Position numbers and translations under genes: made by a program
Part shown: piece by piece, positions 24,163 to 34,741 of the stretch
Numbering within the stretch: position 1 is the first letter of the stretch
How the letters are laid out: every line of letters starts with the position of its first letter
The notes under the pieces: generated by a model
What the model saw: only the letters and a program-made list of their open reading frames with translations
What the model was told of the DNA's origin: nothing
Database searches by the model: none
From: Vesta saturnalis
Taxonomy: Eukaryota > Arthropoda > Insecta > Coleoptera > Lampyridae
Assembly: GCA_036346205.1 (NCBI GenBank)
Contig: JARFJB010002413.1
Location: 512,872 to 576,871, forward strand
Direction: 5' to 3'
Length of the DNA stretch: 64,000 nucleotides

Positions 24163-24598
24163 ACAGTGTGTTGTATTTAAGATAAGATAGTTATTTACAT
24201 TTGAAACAAAAATAAATTCATATTTGGGGTATAGGTACCTGCATCAAAATTAAAAAGTCATGGTATTTCTTAAAAGGTCAATGTGAGCACTAATTACATG
24301 CGAAGTTACCAAATAATAGATTTGATAGCAACGTTATTGTGAATTTTTGATCTTCGACGAAAAATTTGAATTTTTACCTAAATGGTTGTTTTCAGAGTAA
24401 AACGAAATCCGCAGTAAAAACTATAATAAGAAAGCTTATTATATACCGCTATTACGGAACACTCTGTATATGCGAAAATATTTTTAGGTTATAGCGTGCT
24501 TGAATTCAAGCAACTATTGTATAAAACATTTTCTCTACTGTGCACAGTTTAGCCGCAAATTCACTTTGTCGTGCTAATGCCACACACATACAGAGTGT
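24163..24598 (-). mobile_element. ~0.43 kb MITE, right copy (inverted)
   Basis: The reverse complement matches the MITE at 18952-19322 at both ends and internally, with some extra internal sequence. It starts near ATACAGTGTGTTGTATTT and ends near AATGCCACACACATACAG. Together the two copies form an inverted pair 5.6 kb apart. Confidence 0.8.
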
Positions 24599-24768
24599 TT
24601 CGAAATACTAACTTCAGAAAATGATAGATCTAATCATTTTAACACAAAACTTTCATATAAACATAAGTCCACATAAACTTACGTTTATATGAAACTTTTG
24701 TGTTAAAACGATTAGACTATCATTCCGAAGTTATGTATTCTTCCGAAACACCCTATACATAAAAACGA
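24588..24768. mobile_element. ~180 bp foldback MITE
   Basis: A near-perfect hairpin. The left arm runs from ATACAGAGTGTTTCG through TTAACACAAAACTTTCATAT, and the right arm is its inverse, ATATGAAACTTTTGTGTTAA to CCGAAACACCCTATA, separated by a short loop near 24670. The ends resemble those of the neighbouring MITE (ACAGAGTGT-type), suggesting related transposase recognition. Confidence 0.85.
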
Positions 24769-24774
24769 ATGTAT

Positions 24775-24990
24775 GTCTATCCTTTATGTATTACTACACC
24801 ATTCATCCGATCGCCATGAAACTTTGCGAAGTTGTACACTCTCTCGAATGTTTCTGGCATATATTTTTAAATATCGGTCAGCCAGGAGAGACCTCTCATA
24901 TGCATACTACACCATTCGTCCCATATAAATAAGTTTCAATAAAACGCAGCAACGCGCGATACGGGCAAGCTAATAGTATATAAGGGAAAG
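24775..24990. mobile_element. Possible Helitron-type or other non-autonomous tail
   Basis: Contains ATGAAACTTTGCGAAGTTG, an ACCATTCRTCC motif present twice (about 24801 and 24910), and a terminal AACGCGCGATACGGGCAAGC stretch followed by TAATAGTATA. This resembles the CAACGCG...CGGG...CTAGTA ends of widespread insect non-autonomous elements. The class is not proven. Confidence 0.35.
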
Positions 24991-25079
24991 AGTTAGTTCA
25001 TGGGGTTCAGCTATTTTTATATACCCTCTTACATTTACATTAATAACTTGCCGTCTCTGTTCCAAAATTGTACTCTTTG

Positions 25080-28000
25080 ACACCTCTACTTTCTTATGCG
25101 TGAGACACATAAGTATTGCTTTCGTGAAATAAATCTATGTCGAGTTTTCTACGGTTTCAGACTTTTCAGCACTTTCATCATCATTTCACTTTCAACGTGA
25201 TGTCTGTGTGCTTGTAGCCACAATAACATAAAAAATACGCGCCGCATATTCTATATTTAGAGGCGTTACTGAAATATCTCGGTTCTATCAACTTTGGTTC
25301 ACCTGCTAAATTATATTTTGTGAATATCTCGAAAACTATTAACTTTAGTGCAAAAAGTATATGCCTCTTTTAAATATGTATAATTCAATTTTATATCATT
25401 TTTCTTACGTCAAGCTTTCGTAGGATCATAAATAAGGGAGGATGAGTTAATAAGAAACAGGGTAATATGGAACATGTTTATGTCCATGTCGTGTGTGCCT
25501 AAAGTAGTGAAACTAACTTTACGTAACTTCAAAAATTGTTAGAAGTTAACATCACTAACTAATTTACCTACCTAAAGCCGCGTTTTATAGAAAAATATGG
25601 GGTAATAAGAAATATTATTATTCACTTTAATGCCTCTACAAAAACAATAAATTACGTCTATTTCTGAATTGTGAAGTTTGATTTACATTCAAAATGTCGA
25701 GATAATATGTAAATAAAGGGCTTAAGCTCACCTGTGAGAACAAATCAAAATGATGGAAAATCTTAGGCGCACATTCTTGATGTAAAATGTCACTAGTTTA
25801 GTAAGTAATTACATCGGTACACACTGCAATCAAAGACGTCTTTGTTTGTTACGTTGAAACTGAGACCTAAATGTAGGGCTTATTACGGACGAATGCATAT
25901 TTTTGAAATTAAGCTGTCGTTCAATAATTAATATAAAACTGTTCCCACATAATAATTTTTGCTTTTTTATTACTTTTAAAAATGGGGATTGATTGTAAAT
26001 ATAGTTAGTTTGAAATCATCTGGGGAAAAGGAGTTAGAGTTAGTGTCGACGAAGCCAGATCGATTTGGTTAATTAAATACCTTCATTGTAAACAGTTTGT
26101 CTTTAAAATATTTCTTATGTGTACATTTTCTTTTGAACTAGCCGACGCTAATTTGTCTTTTCTTCGGGTGTTAGTTTTAATGTGTTTTCAAATATTAATC
26201 TATAAATAGCTGGCAGCAAATAATTCTACAGGCCTATATAACGTATTAAAAATCGAGCGTTGCCTTCAAAGGTATCTCATTCGCACGTGGGCTCATTAAA
26301 CTGAAATCTAAAATAAAAGAAGGTACAGGGCTCTCTCACTCTTGTATTTGTGTGAATTAGCATTGTTGTTTATGTATATTTTAAATTGGCCTGTGGAACG
26401 GGTACAGGATAATCCTTGGTTACTAATTGTAATGGTCAATTGCCAAGTGGTTACACACTCCCGTTCCAGATAACCATTAAACACCTCGAATTTGATTTTA
26501 TTGTTGTATAGATGAATGTGTAATCTGAGAAAGGGCGCTATATTTTCTAACGCACTCAACCTTATATGTCGGTCACGATGTTATGATCTATTTATAACTT
26601 ACCCTAGTAAGGTTTTGTTTTAAATGAGTTTTTGTGTCAGTTTGTTTAAGTAGAATTATATGCCTGCGAACTAATTTCTCTTTATATGTAATTTATTGTA
26701 ATTTTACGTATGGGTTTTGTGCTTTAGTAGTCACTAAACAATCGTGTACGTGAAATTCCTTGTCTAATTTTGTTGTCCTTGCATTTACCTTATTATCACC
26801 TGTGCAATTTTACTGTTGTATTTCATATGGACCGTAATTTGCCTTATTGTTTTGCTTATTTACTTAAAGTCCGGAATTATTGGATTTAAAGGGTCACATG
26901 TTTGGTATTAAGATTTTTATTCTGATTATTTATGACACAATTGTGAGTGTGACTACAGGGTTTTTTTTGTGTTTATGTGTAACTAAACGGCTTTTTATTT
27001 ATTTTTCTCTTAATGTTTTAATTTTGTACGCACTTTAACCTGATTTAATGGTGTTTTGTTATATACCTACCCTAGGCGGACAATTCGTCCGATCAGATTT
27101 GAGGTTTGCGAGTAATTAAATATCAGACTGATACATAAATTCTAATGTTTTAATTATTGCCAGGAAACTCAAAGTAAGGCACGCAATTACTCTGAGCAAT
27201 AGTAACATTATTGTCAGTCAAGTCAAGATAAATGACTTAGCGATTGTTTTGTTCTTGAATTTGCATTATTACAAATAAGTTCAAATTACACTTTTCAAGG
27301 CAGGGAACCTGGAGAACGCTACAAGTGACATACAAAGATTTCTCAACAAGAAAAATCACAAGTGATGATGGTATATTGATTTTTAACTGTGATGACACAG
27401 CTTTTTCACACGATCGTAAGGATATGTGTCTTGTCGCAGCAAAGTGTGAAAAGCGTAACAAATAATATCACAGGATTTGGAAAGACAAACACAACTGTTT
27501 TAGCTTGTAGTAAGAAACTTACTACCTTCATTATTTTTACTGGAAAACGTCGTCCTCATAGATATACCTAAGAAAGAATACGAAGGGGCATGTTATGCGG
27601 TCCAAGAAAATGGGTAGATGGGTGGCAACCTAATCTTTAAATCGTTTAAGCATATATTTCTAAAATCAATCCCACCCTCGAGAGATAGGCAGAAAGAGGT
27701 TATTTTGTTCTTTGAAAATAAAGTAGTTCTTGCAAAATGTCCACCCAACCATTAGACGGCACAATATTCAATACAATGAAAACTGATGTGCCTCTCGAAC
27801 AATTCTGGTAAAAATATTACTAAAGCTGAGTTTGCAGAAAAATTGGTGTTTGGGGGACGAATCTTTTAAGCCTCGCAACATAAAATTAGGGTTTCAATCA
27901 ACCGGTCTTTTCCCAGTAGATGTTTTCAGAAACCTCATTTGACCGTGTCAAACTGATTCAAATCCTAGATCATCAAAAACTGTCAACCCTTCTCCATGGA

Positions 28001-29300
28001 TTAGTTCTCAGATGATGGAGTGTGTCACGTTAGAAGAGGTTATAGTCCCACCGGAACCAATTACCGGCTCAAATACTTGGCCCAAAATGAAGCTTTTAGG
28101 CAGTCTTGAAAAAACAGATTTTGAACGTTTTATACGAAAACAAAGTCCTAAACTGTTTCCGAAGCAGCCAAAACTTATTTAATTTTGCCATGCTTTTCAA
28201 GCCTTATGTTTAAGTATTAAAAGGGTTGGGTAAAATTCCGTTTGTAGCTCAATTCGGAAGAATTTCGATGAAAAATTGGGATTATGGTATACACGTTGGT
28301 GATCATTCTAATTTCCTCATTTGATTTTTAAATGTTTTAAATAGTGAAATAGCTGGCTTGTTTCTTACCCTCGGTGGGGTAACAAGATACAGTCGCCTCG
28401 GATAATAAGATACAAATGAATCCTTTCCATTTTTACTTATCAGGTGCATTATATTTTTATAGAAAGCTAATAATGGTATATACATCGCATTAAAAAATCT
28501 GGTTGACAAACTTAAAGGCAGATAAATCCTGTGGAATTTTGTATACTTCTTATTACCCCATTCTCCCGTAATCCCGTTAAAGTTACTTTATACGAGCCCT
28601 AAAGTGCTTATTGTGTGAATATCTGGAAAAACATTAACGTTACACTTAGCAAGAAGTCTAGACAACTCAATTTTACATAAGTTTTCATACGGTAACACAC
28701 AGACCCTAAAAATGTACTTCAAAAAGATTCTTCAGATATGTCAAAAACTATTAACTTTATAGCAATATGTGTGTAGACTTTACTTAAAAATAATTCAATT
28801 TCAAATAGATTTTTGTATGAGTAATAAACAAGTCCTAAAAAAAGGTACTTTAACAAGGATTGGAAGCACATGTTGTGAATATATCGATAACTGTCAACTT
28901 TGGAGCAAAAGGATAATTCAATTTTAGACAAGTTTTCTTAATGTCTTAGGATAATAAGTCAACCCTAAAAAGCTATACTGCACGAGCCCTAAAACACTTT
29001 ATTGTGAATATCAGAAAAGCTTAACTTTCGAATTGTATACAGAGCTTTTTAAAGATAGGTAATACAAATTTAGACAAATTTAAAAAATAATATGGGCATA
29101 AAAAAGTCACATGTTGGCCACAAAAAATTTTCTGCTTAATGTTTTTTACTCTCATACGCGAAGCATATAAGTATCATTCAAATATTCAGATTAGGTAAAC
29201 TGACATCAAACACAAACTGTCTCATTAAAATATCTCCTAACGTAAATGCCGCAAAAAGTGTGTTAAAAACAACACAACTTGCAAACTCGTTTTAAGATAT
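25080..29300. repeat. Degenerate ~125-135 bp tandem array, split by a pogo-like element
   Basis: A phrase close to TGTGAATATCTCGAAAACTA followed by TTAACTTT and GCAAAAAG recurs at about 25267, 25319, 28615, 28733, 28872, 29003 and 29220. Between occurrences are recurrent AATTCAATTTTA, AAGTTTTCTTA and AGCCCTAAA segments. The pogo-like element at 25435-28568 interrupts it; a CTTATGCGTGAGACACATAA-like edge occurs on both sides (about 25095 and 29148). Confidence 0.7.
25435..28568 (+). mobile_element. Pogo/Tigger-like transposon, decayed transposase
   Basis: Termini are GGGAGGATGAGTTAATAAGA on the left and, reverse-complemented, GGGAGAATGGGGTAATAAGA on the right, with apparent TA duplications (25433-25434 and 28569-28570). 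The plus strand carries DDE-domain remnants. IFNCDDTAFSHDRKDMCLVA (about 27380-27440) matches the pogo IxNxDETGxS block, here with Asp for Glu. NNTTVLACS-like coding follows near 27490, and ITKAEFAEKLV with LGFQSTGLFPVDVF (about 27820-27930) matches the end of pogo-type transposases. Frameshifts and stops are frequent, and the N-terminal CENP-B/HTH part between about 25600 and 27250 was not recognisable. Confidence 0.75.
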
Positions 29301-29499
29301 CCAAATTTACTCGGATCAAACTCCAGGTTATCGAGAATATTTATTTAATCTAAGTGCAACTCTAGCTCAAAGACAAGCAGGTGAAAGTAATGTCACTAAA
29401 ATATATTTACATGAAGTGCTACAAATCACATCTACAGAAAACTTTAACAGCCACTAAGCGTTTACTATCAAAACCCACGTGGTTAGTACAAGAAATTAC

Positions 29500-29860
29500 C
29501 GAAGAAATACGGCCCGTCGGTACGACATAAAGGCCTAAGTGAAACTTATAGTGAAAGTGTTAATAATGGTGAACTGTTTCCAAACTATTACAATATCTTC
29601 CGCTGCGATGGCGAGTCTAAACATCGAGATGTGACAAGAGGCGGAGAGATGTGAATGGCTTTAAAAATTCATACTAAAATATGCAATAGTAGAAATGTCT
29701 TATAGTTACTAATTCATATGAATAAAGCGCAACTTTAATGATAAATGAGTTTAAAAAAATTACAGAATCCTTTTCTTCTTACTTTTAAATGAAATAAAAA
29801 ACAATCATATTAGGAGATATTAATGTCCATAATATGGTAACAGAAACAATTATTTCTACC
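29500..29860 (+). mobile_element. LINE endonuclease fragment
   Basis: With one frame change, the plus strand reads LSETYSESVNNGELFPNYYN and IFRCDGESKHRDVTRGG (about 29535-29645), then TIILGDINVHNMVT (about 29800-29840). These are the TETWL, RGGG and GDFN(x)H blocks of Jockey/CR1-type APE endonucleases. It is truncated on both sides. Confidence 0.75.
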
Positions 29861-30560
29861 GTAACATATTCCATTCGTGCCTTGTTCCCTTTTTTAATTA
29901 CCGCGATTTAATTAATAACATTGTCTGATCAAGTCTTATTAATGAAAGCGCACAAGATAAGTTGGCAACATGACTTACGTATTTGATGTAAAAGGTAACA
30001 TCACATTACACTGCATTGAGACTTTTCTCACTGACATAATCTTCCTAGACTTCCAGAGTCTGCCGTAATCAAAAACAAATTGAAAACGAGTATACATATT
30101 TAATAAATCACGTTAGTAAATATTTACATACCAACTTGAGAAGAATATTTCAATGCAGACTACGTGAATAAAAAACATGCATGAAGCAAACTATTTTATT
30201 AATTAGATAAATTTTTACGGCTTGCTTAGTTTCGTATGAATAACTTTTATAAAGAGAACATCTAAAACTGAATCAACTTTTAATAAAGGAGTCTGCACTT
30301 TTTGGTATAAAGAGATAGTTTTGGAGATATTCATAAAAAGCACTGTTTAAAAAATGTATCTACACACTCGTGTTGATGAGTATTCGAGATATGCACAAAA
30401 TGAACTTAAGTGCCCTCTGTACCTTTATTTTTAAACAAGTTTTTACAAAAATTTGGCAGAACAGAGATATTTCACTAATAACTCGAAATGTCAAATATGC
30501 ACGCGTCATCGCGGGCATTCGTCGAACCGCGCGCACGTGCACCTGCCCTACAGGTCTGGA
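29861..30560. other. Intron sequence, nothing clear
   Basis: AT-rich. The last ~300 bp (30230-30555) end in a GC-rich GCACGTGCACCTGCCCTAC-type stretch that may belong to the mariner-like fragment that follows. No reading frame is recognised. Confidence 0.4.
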
Positions 30561-30725
30561 GTTTAAACTTTTTATTTATTTTTTTTTTGTGGATGATTGG
30601 CTAGTAGTATTTTCGCCATTGACAACATCACACGAGATATGATTGAGAGGGTTTGGCGTGAATGGGATCACCGGCTGGACGTCTACCGTATCACACGTGG
30701 TGCTGACATCGAGTGCATTTAGACT
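30561..30725 (+). mobile_element. Mariner-like transposase C-terminal fragment
   Basis: Reads, with one shift, DMIERVWREWDHRLDVYRIT and RGADIECI at about 30635-30718. This is the conserved last block of the DUF4817/mariner-like transposases (usually RIxxxWxExxYRLDVCRxTxGAHIEHL). Only the tail of the gene is present. Confidence 0.7.
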
Positions 30726-31734
30726 TCAGACTTCTCTTTTTCAAATGGTGGTTGAATCATGCATTTATGTTAAGTATTAGTGAAGGTATAGCGTTATGAA
30801 ATCCGCCAATAATTTGTGGACACGGTGTATTTTGTTACTTGCTTTAATAAACCTATGTGAAGTTTAGTAAATAATATAAGTTGTTTTCTTTCCAGAAAAA
30901 ATGGGTTTAAGTGATTCCACCATATGTTTGTAAAATATAGGATATCGAGCCTGCTGGTGTTATCCCTATGAGAACTTTGATAGTGTTATGATGTTTATAG
31001 GTAGACCAAGTTGTGCACTGTATTTTCAATTTTTTTTGTCTTTTGCAATTTAATTTCAAAGCAATCTATAATTATGGTGATTCTATTGTCAAATGCCTCT
31101 TTAAAACATTGCTTTTACCAATTTGTCTCTTAAAGGCCACAGAATAAATTTACATAGTCAAAAGTACATTACATTTAGTGTTGAATAGAAAATTCTAGAA
31201 ATAGTTGGAATACCAACATTAAATGTATAACAAAACAAAGTAAAATATAAATTTAACCTGAGTTTTATTAACACTACCAAAAATTGATTAAAATTATTTG
31301 TAATAACTGCTGGTGGTGCTATTTTGATATAAGGTTCAATTAATTTTGTAAATTATATATTGAAGGACTTATAGCTTGGTATTCCAGTGTAGTAACCAAT
31401 CTATAACATACACATTTTAACACATCATAGCCAAAAGAGCCTTACCTTGAATGTAATTATTTAATTTGCCGAGTTTGATAATAACTAACCTAAAAATCGC
31501 AATAACTTTTCAATATTATGTAGGATAATGGTTCACTTCATTCACGTATTTCTGGTGAATTGTATCAATACCATCCTCAACTACAAGTACTAGCACAGAA
31601 ACATTTTCATCGCCCACCATTTTCGATAAAATTGTCAGAAAACGATCACATCCATAAGAACGTGTGTTAAAGTTGTCCAACATCAGGCAAGATCACACAT
31701 TGTGATGTCACTTGAAAATGCCTAATATAGTTGT
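30726..31734. other. Intron sequence, nothing recognised
   Basis: AT-rich, no coding motif. A few poly-T runs only. Confidence 0.5.
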
Positions 31735-32255
31735 TTGCTGTTATTCATTGGTTATTTTTTATCATTTGTTCCTTATTAGTTATATCCCAATTAATACGTT
31801 TTATCTAAGTCTGAAGGTAACCCCCTTGGCCCCTTGGGTTAAAATTTTTATTTATTTTTTGCAATCGTTTGTTAGTTGATTTGTTGGTTATTCTTCATCA
31901 CTTGTTCGTTATTAGTGTTTTCCCAATTAATGTTTTTAATTGAGTGAAGAGTGAAGTTAACACCCTCAGGTTAAAAACTTTTTTTTTGTTGCAACCATTT
32001 GTTGGTTGTTCTTGATTTTTTTGATCGTTTTTTGGTTATTAGTATTTTCCCAATTAAATTTTGTAATTTATGCGTGAAATTAGACTGCCAAAATTAAAAT
32101 TTTTCTTTTGTTTTTGTTGTAATCGTTTGTTAGTGTTTTTTTGGTATTTGTTGGCTATTTTCTGTAGTTTGTTGGTAATTAGTAATTTCACAATTAAATT
32201 TTTTATGTAGGCGGGAGGTTAGTCGCCAACAGTAAAATTTTGAATAATAATAGAC
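31735..32255 (+). repeat. AT-rich tandem repeat, about four units of ~125 bp
   Basis: Each unit contains TTTGTTGGTTATT, a CATTTGTTCGTTATTAGT-like block, CCCAATTAAT, then a GTGAAGTTAACACC-like block and AAAATTTTTATTTTTTG. Units start near 31735, 31865, 31995 and 32110 and are diverged. Confidence 0.7.
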
Positions 32256-32279
32256 ACTAACACGTATGAAAGTTTAGAA

Positions 32280-32480
32280 TTTTAGAAAACCCATAAACGA
32301 TGATAAGTAATGTTCAACAAACGAGTGCAACCAAGAAAAATTAAAAAGTTAGACCTTGGGAGCTACCTTCACGCTTAAATTAAAAATTTTTTGTGAGAAA
32401 ATAGGTACCTGCTAATAACTATGACAAAAAATAGCTAACAAAAAACCAACAAACGATTACAACAAAAAAAATATTTACAT
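32280..32480 (-). repeat. Inverted copy of the 31.7-32.2 kb repeat unit
   Basis: The reverse complement of this block matches the units just upstream (CAACAAACGA, AACTAACAAAA and ACCAACAAACGATTACAAC motifs). Array plus inverted copy form a potential large hairpin. Confidence 0.6.
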
Positions 32481-34218
32481 ATTCTCATGTTTTAATTAAA
32501 TATGTGAGTAAAAAAATAATCAAGTCAATTAAAGTCGAGTGTCATAACAAAATATAAAATAAGCCTTCAGAATCTTACATGAGTCTGTTGCCATCGAGTA
32601 ATAACCTCCTTACTTACTCCCTAGTTATACTACCACTGAAAATATTAGTTTATAATTGGGTTTCTTACCAAAAAATCAAATTTTTTTATATAAACCATGG
32701 ATAGACTGCTTCTGTTGACCTCAGTTGAACTTGATTTAACACAAAATAAGATCAATAAGACAATTAAGTTTAATAATAAAAATTTTGTCTTCAGGAGATG
32801 GAGATTTAGCGCTTTTTCACTTTTTAACTTTCAAAAAAGATTATACCCAATATAAACAAAAATATTTTGAAAAATGTCAATATTCAAAATCAAAGTATAG
32901 AACTAAAAATTTTTCTGAAACCGTCATTAAAATGGGAAAATTTCCGGAAATACAGTTAAATTAGTAGCATTATACCCTCTTCATTATCCTAGGCATTTCA
33001 TTTTTCAACAATCATAATTTCAAAAAATAAAATGTCCCAACCTTAACAACATAATGAATGCAATCCAACTCTCACATTAATTAATAAATCCAATTTTGAC
33101 AAATTTTGTATCCTTTTTACTAACCGATTCAGCCTTTGAAAAAAATGTATGCACCACTCGGCTAAGACTGTGGTTTATTTGCCTCGGCTCAGAGGGCATT
33201 GGTAAATAAAGTCCACGTGAGTCTTAAAATCCACTTTATTACGTTGATACATAAACTAATATTAAACATCACATCCGCTTACAGTTCATTTAAATACACA
33301 AACAAATTACTTCAAACTATATAATCTATAGGCACCACCTATAGAATCCAATTTGAACAAGACTTCAAATTAAGTCTAAATGAGTTCATATAAACCAAAT
33401 CAAGTTAAATATGCCGTATATTAAACAAAATCATGACAACCATGTAATAAAAAAATGATTATTTTTTTCTTTATTAATTTTTATTCACAAGGTTCTATAG
33501 TTAATGTTAATTTATTTCTAACTATAAATAAATTACATTTAAGCCTTGATTCTCCTTTATTAAACAGGTCCATGGTAATCACAAATAGTGGTTAATTTAG
33601 TCCTTAAATTCAGTTAACAAAATAAATGGGTAAAATATTTTATAGCTTATCTTTAAAATTCATCAAGTTCAGACTAACATAAATAATTGGCCGTAGTCAA
33701 TTATAAATTATAGTTGTCTGATTAGCTATAGTAAATCGTAACAAATGTTCAAGGTGATTTTTATAGAGTTTAGCAATTGAACTTTAATGCTCAAATTTCT
33801 ATGTAATAAGTTTCAATTTTTTTATAAGTTCACGTCTTAACGCAAAGTTTTCAATTTACAAATATTATATAAGGGAAAGATTCAGTTGTCAACCATCATT
33901 AATATTGTGAAGTACGAAAAATCTTGCTCACTGTTTAAATAGATTTGTTCGGAATGTTTATGGAAGATTTTAATAAATTAAAGGTCATTTGCTTTGATCT
34001 GGAAATACTCTTTAATATTCCTTCCATCCATCCATACATTAAATAAAAATGTATGTTTCAATAGTGTACACAAGTAAAATATATACCGACATGGTTATAG
34101 GTTAGGTATCATTTTGTAATTATTAAAATTATTGTATTATCTAAAGTAATAAGTGGAGTGTATTGTGACAAAACACTTTAAATTGATGAATTATTGAGTT
34201 AAACGAATAATTACTTAC
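32481..34218. other. Donor-proximal part of the 18.4 kb kinase intron
   Basis: AT-rich, without recognisable coding or transposon motifs. The GTAAGT donor of the first coding exon is at 34218-34213. Confidence 0.6.
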
Positions 34219-34741
34219 CCAATTTAACACCACCTGCCATAGTTAACAAAACATTGCCTGCTTTCAAATCTCGATGAATTATATGAGTTTTATGTAAGAA
34301 ATGAAGACCTTTGCACATATTTTGGCACACATAAGCAATTTGTGATTCAATTAAAGGTTTTTCTAACTCAGTCATAATACTATCAACGGCACCACCATCA
34401 CAGTATTCAATAAGCATCCATAACTGCTGGTCTTTTTGAAAGGCTTCAATTAATTCAACTACATTCGGATGCTTACATTCAGATAAAATATCGATTTCTA
34501 TCATAAAATCAGATAAGTCTTCCTCTCCATCAAGCCTACACATTTTAGCAGCCGCAAGCTGCCCGTTATGCTTATGCTGCGCTTTATACACTTTTCCATA
34601 AGCACCATCTCCAAGTTCACCCAATAAATCCCAATACTCTTCAGGATCACATTCCATACGTACATTATTAAAAACTTTTTTCTTTTTGGCATCATTGCCA
34701 CCAAAATGAAGCACTTTCTTAATATTATTGAAAAACGACAT
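34219..34741 (-). CDS. Slik: Slik-like kinase, first coding exon (N-lobe to catalytic loop)
   Basis: The ATG at 34741 gives MSFFNNIKKVLHFGG, the conserved SLK N-terminus; an upstream in-frame GTG at 34747 is not a credible start. It shows the Gly-rich loop GDGAYG (44-49), VAIK-type Lys66 in AAAKM, helix-C Glu82, a gatekeeper region LIEYCDGGAVD, the HRD motif (156-158), Lys160 and Asn163 of the catalytic loop, and VKL before the donor. 174 codons plus one base; the G joins CC of the next exon to make Ala before DFG. The ORF is intact. An 18.4 kb intron separates the two halves of the kinase domain, so correct splicing is essential for activity. Confidence 0.97.

Larger units (their letters stand above)
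267..34741 (-). other. Slik: Slik/SLK/STK10-type kinase gene (full span, eight exons)
   Basis: Overview entry for the gene whose exons follow. It encodes a germinal-centre-kinase-group Ser/Thr kinase; in flies the family phosphorylates ERM proteins such as moesin at the cell cortex and supports epithelial integrity (family knowledge). The order seen is a complete N-terminal kinase domain split by an 18.4 kb intron, an acidic Ser/Thr/Pro linker, a long charged coiled coil (PKK region) and a Ser-rich tail. Junction phases are consistent: 1, 0, 1, 0, 1, 0, 0. The joined product is about 1,350 residues, close to fly Slik. Oddities are an in-frame TAA at 14375-14373 and frame changes near 13781 and 13405-13450, all in the linker exon. 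The symbol is given by family resemblance; the orthologue in this species is unnamed here. Confidence 0.93.
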
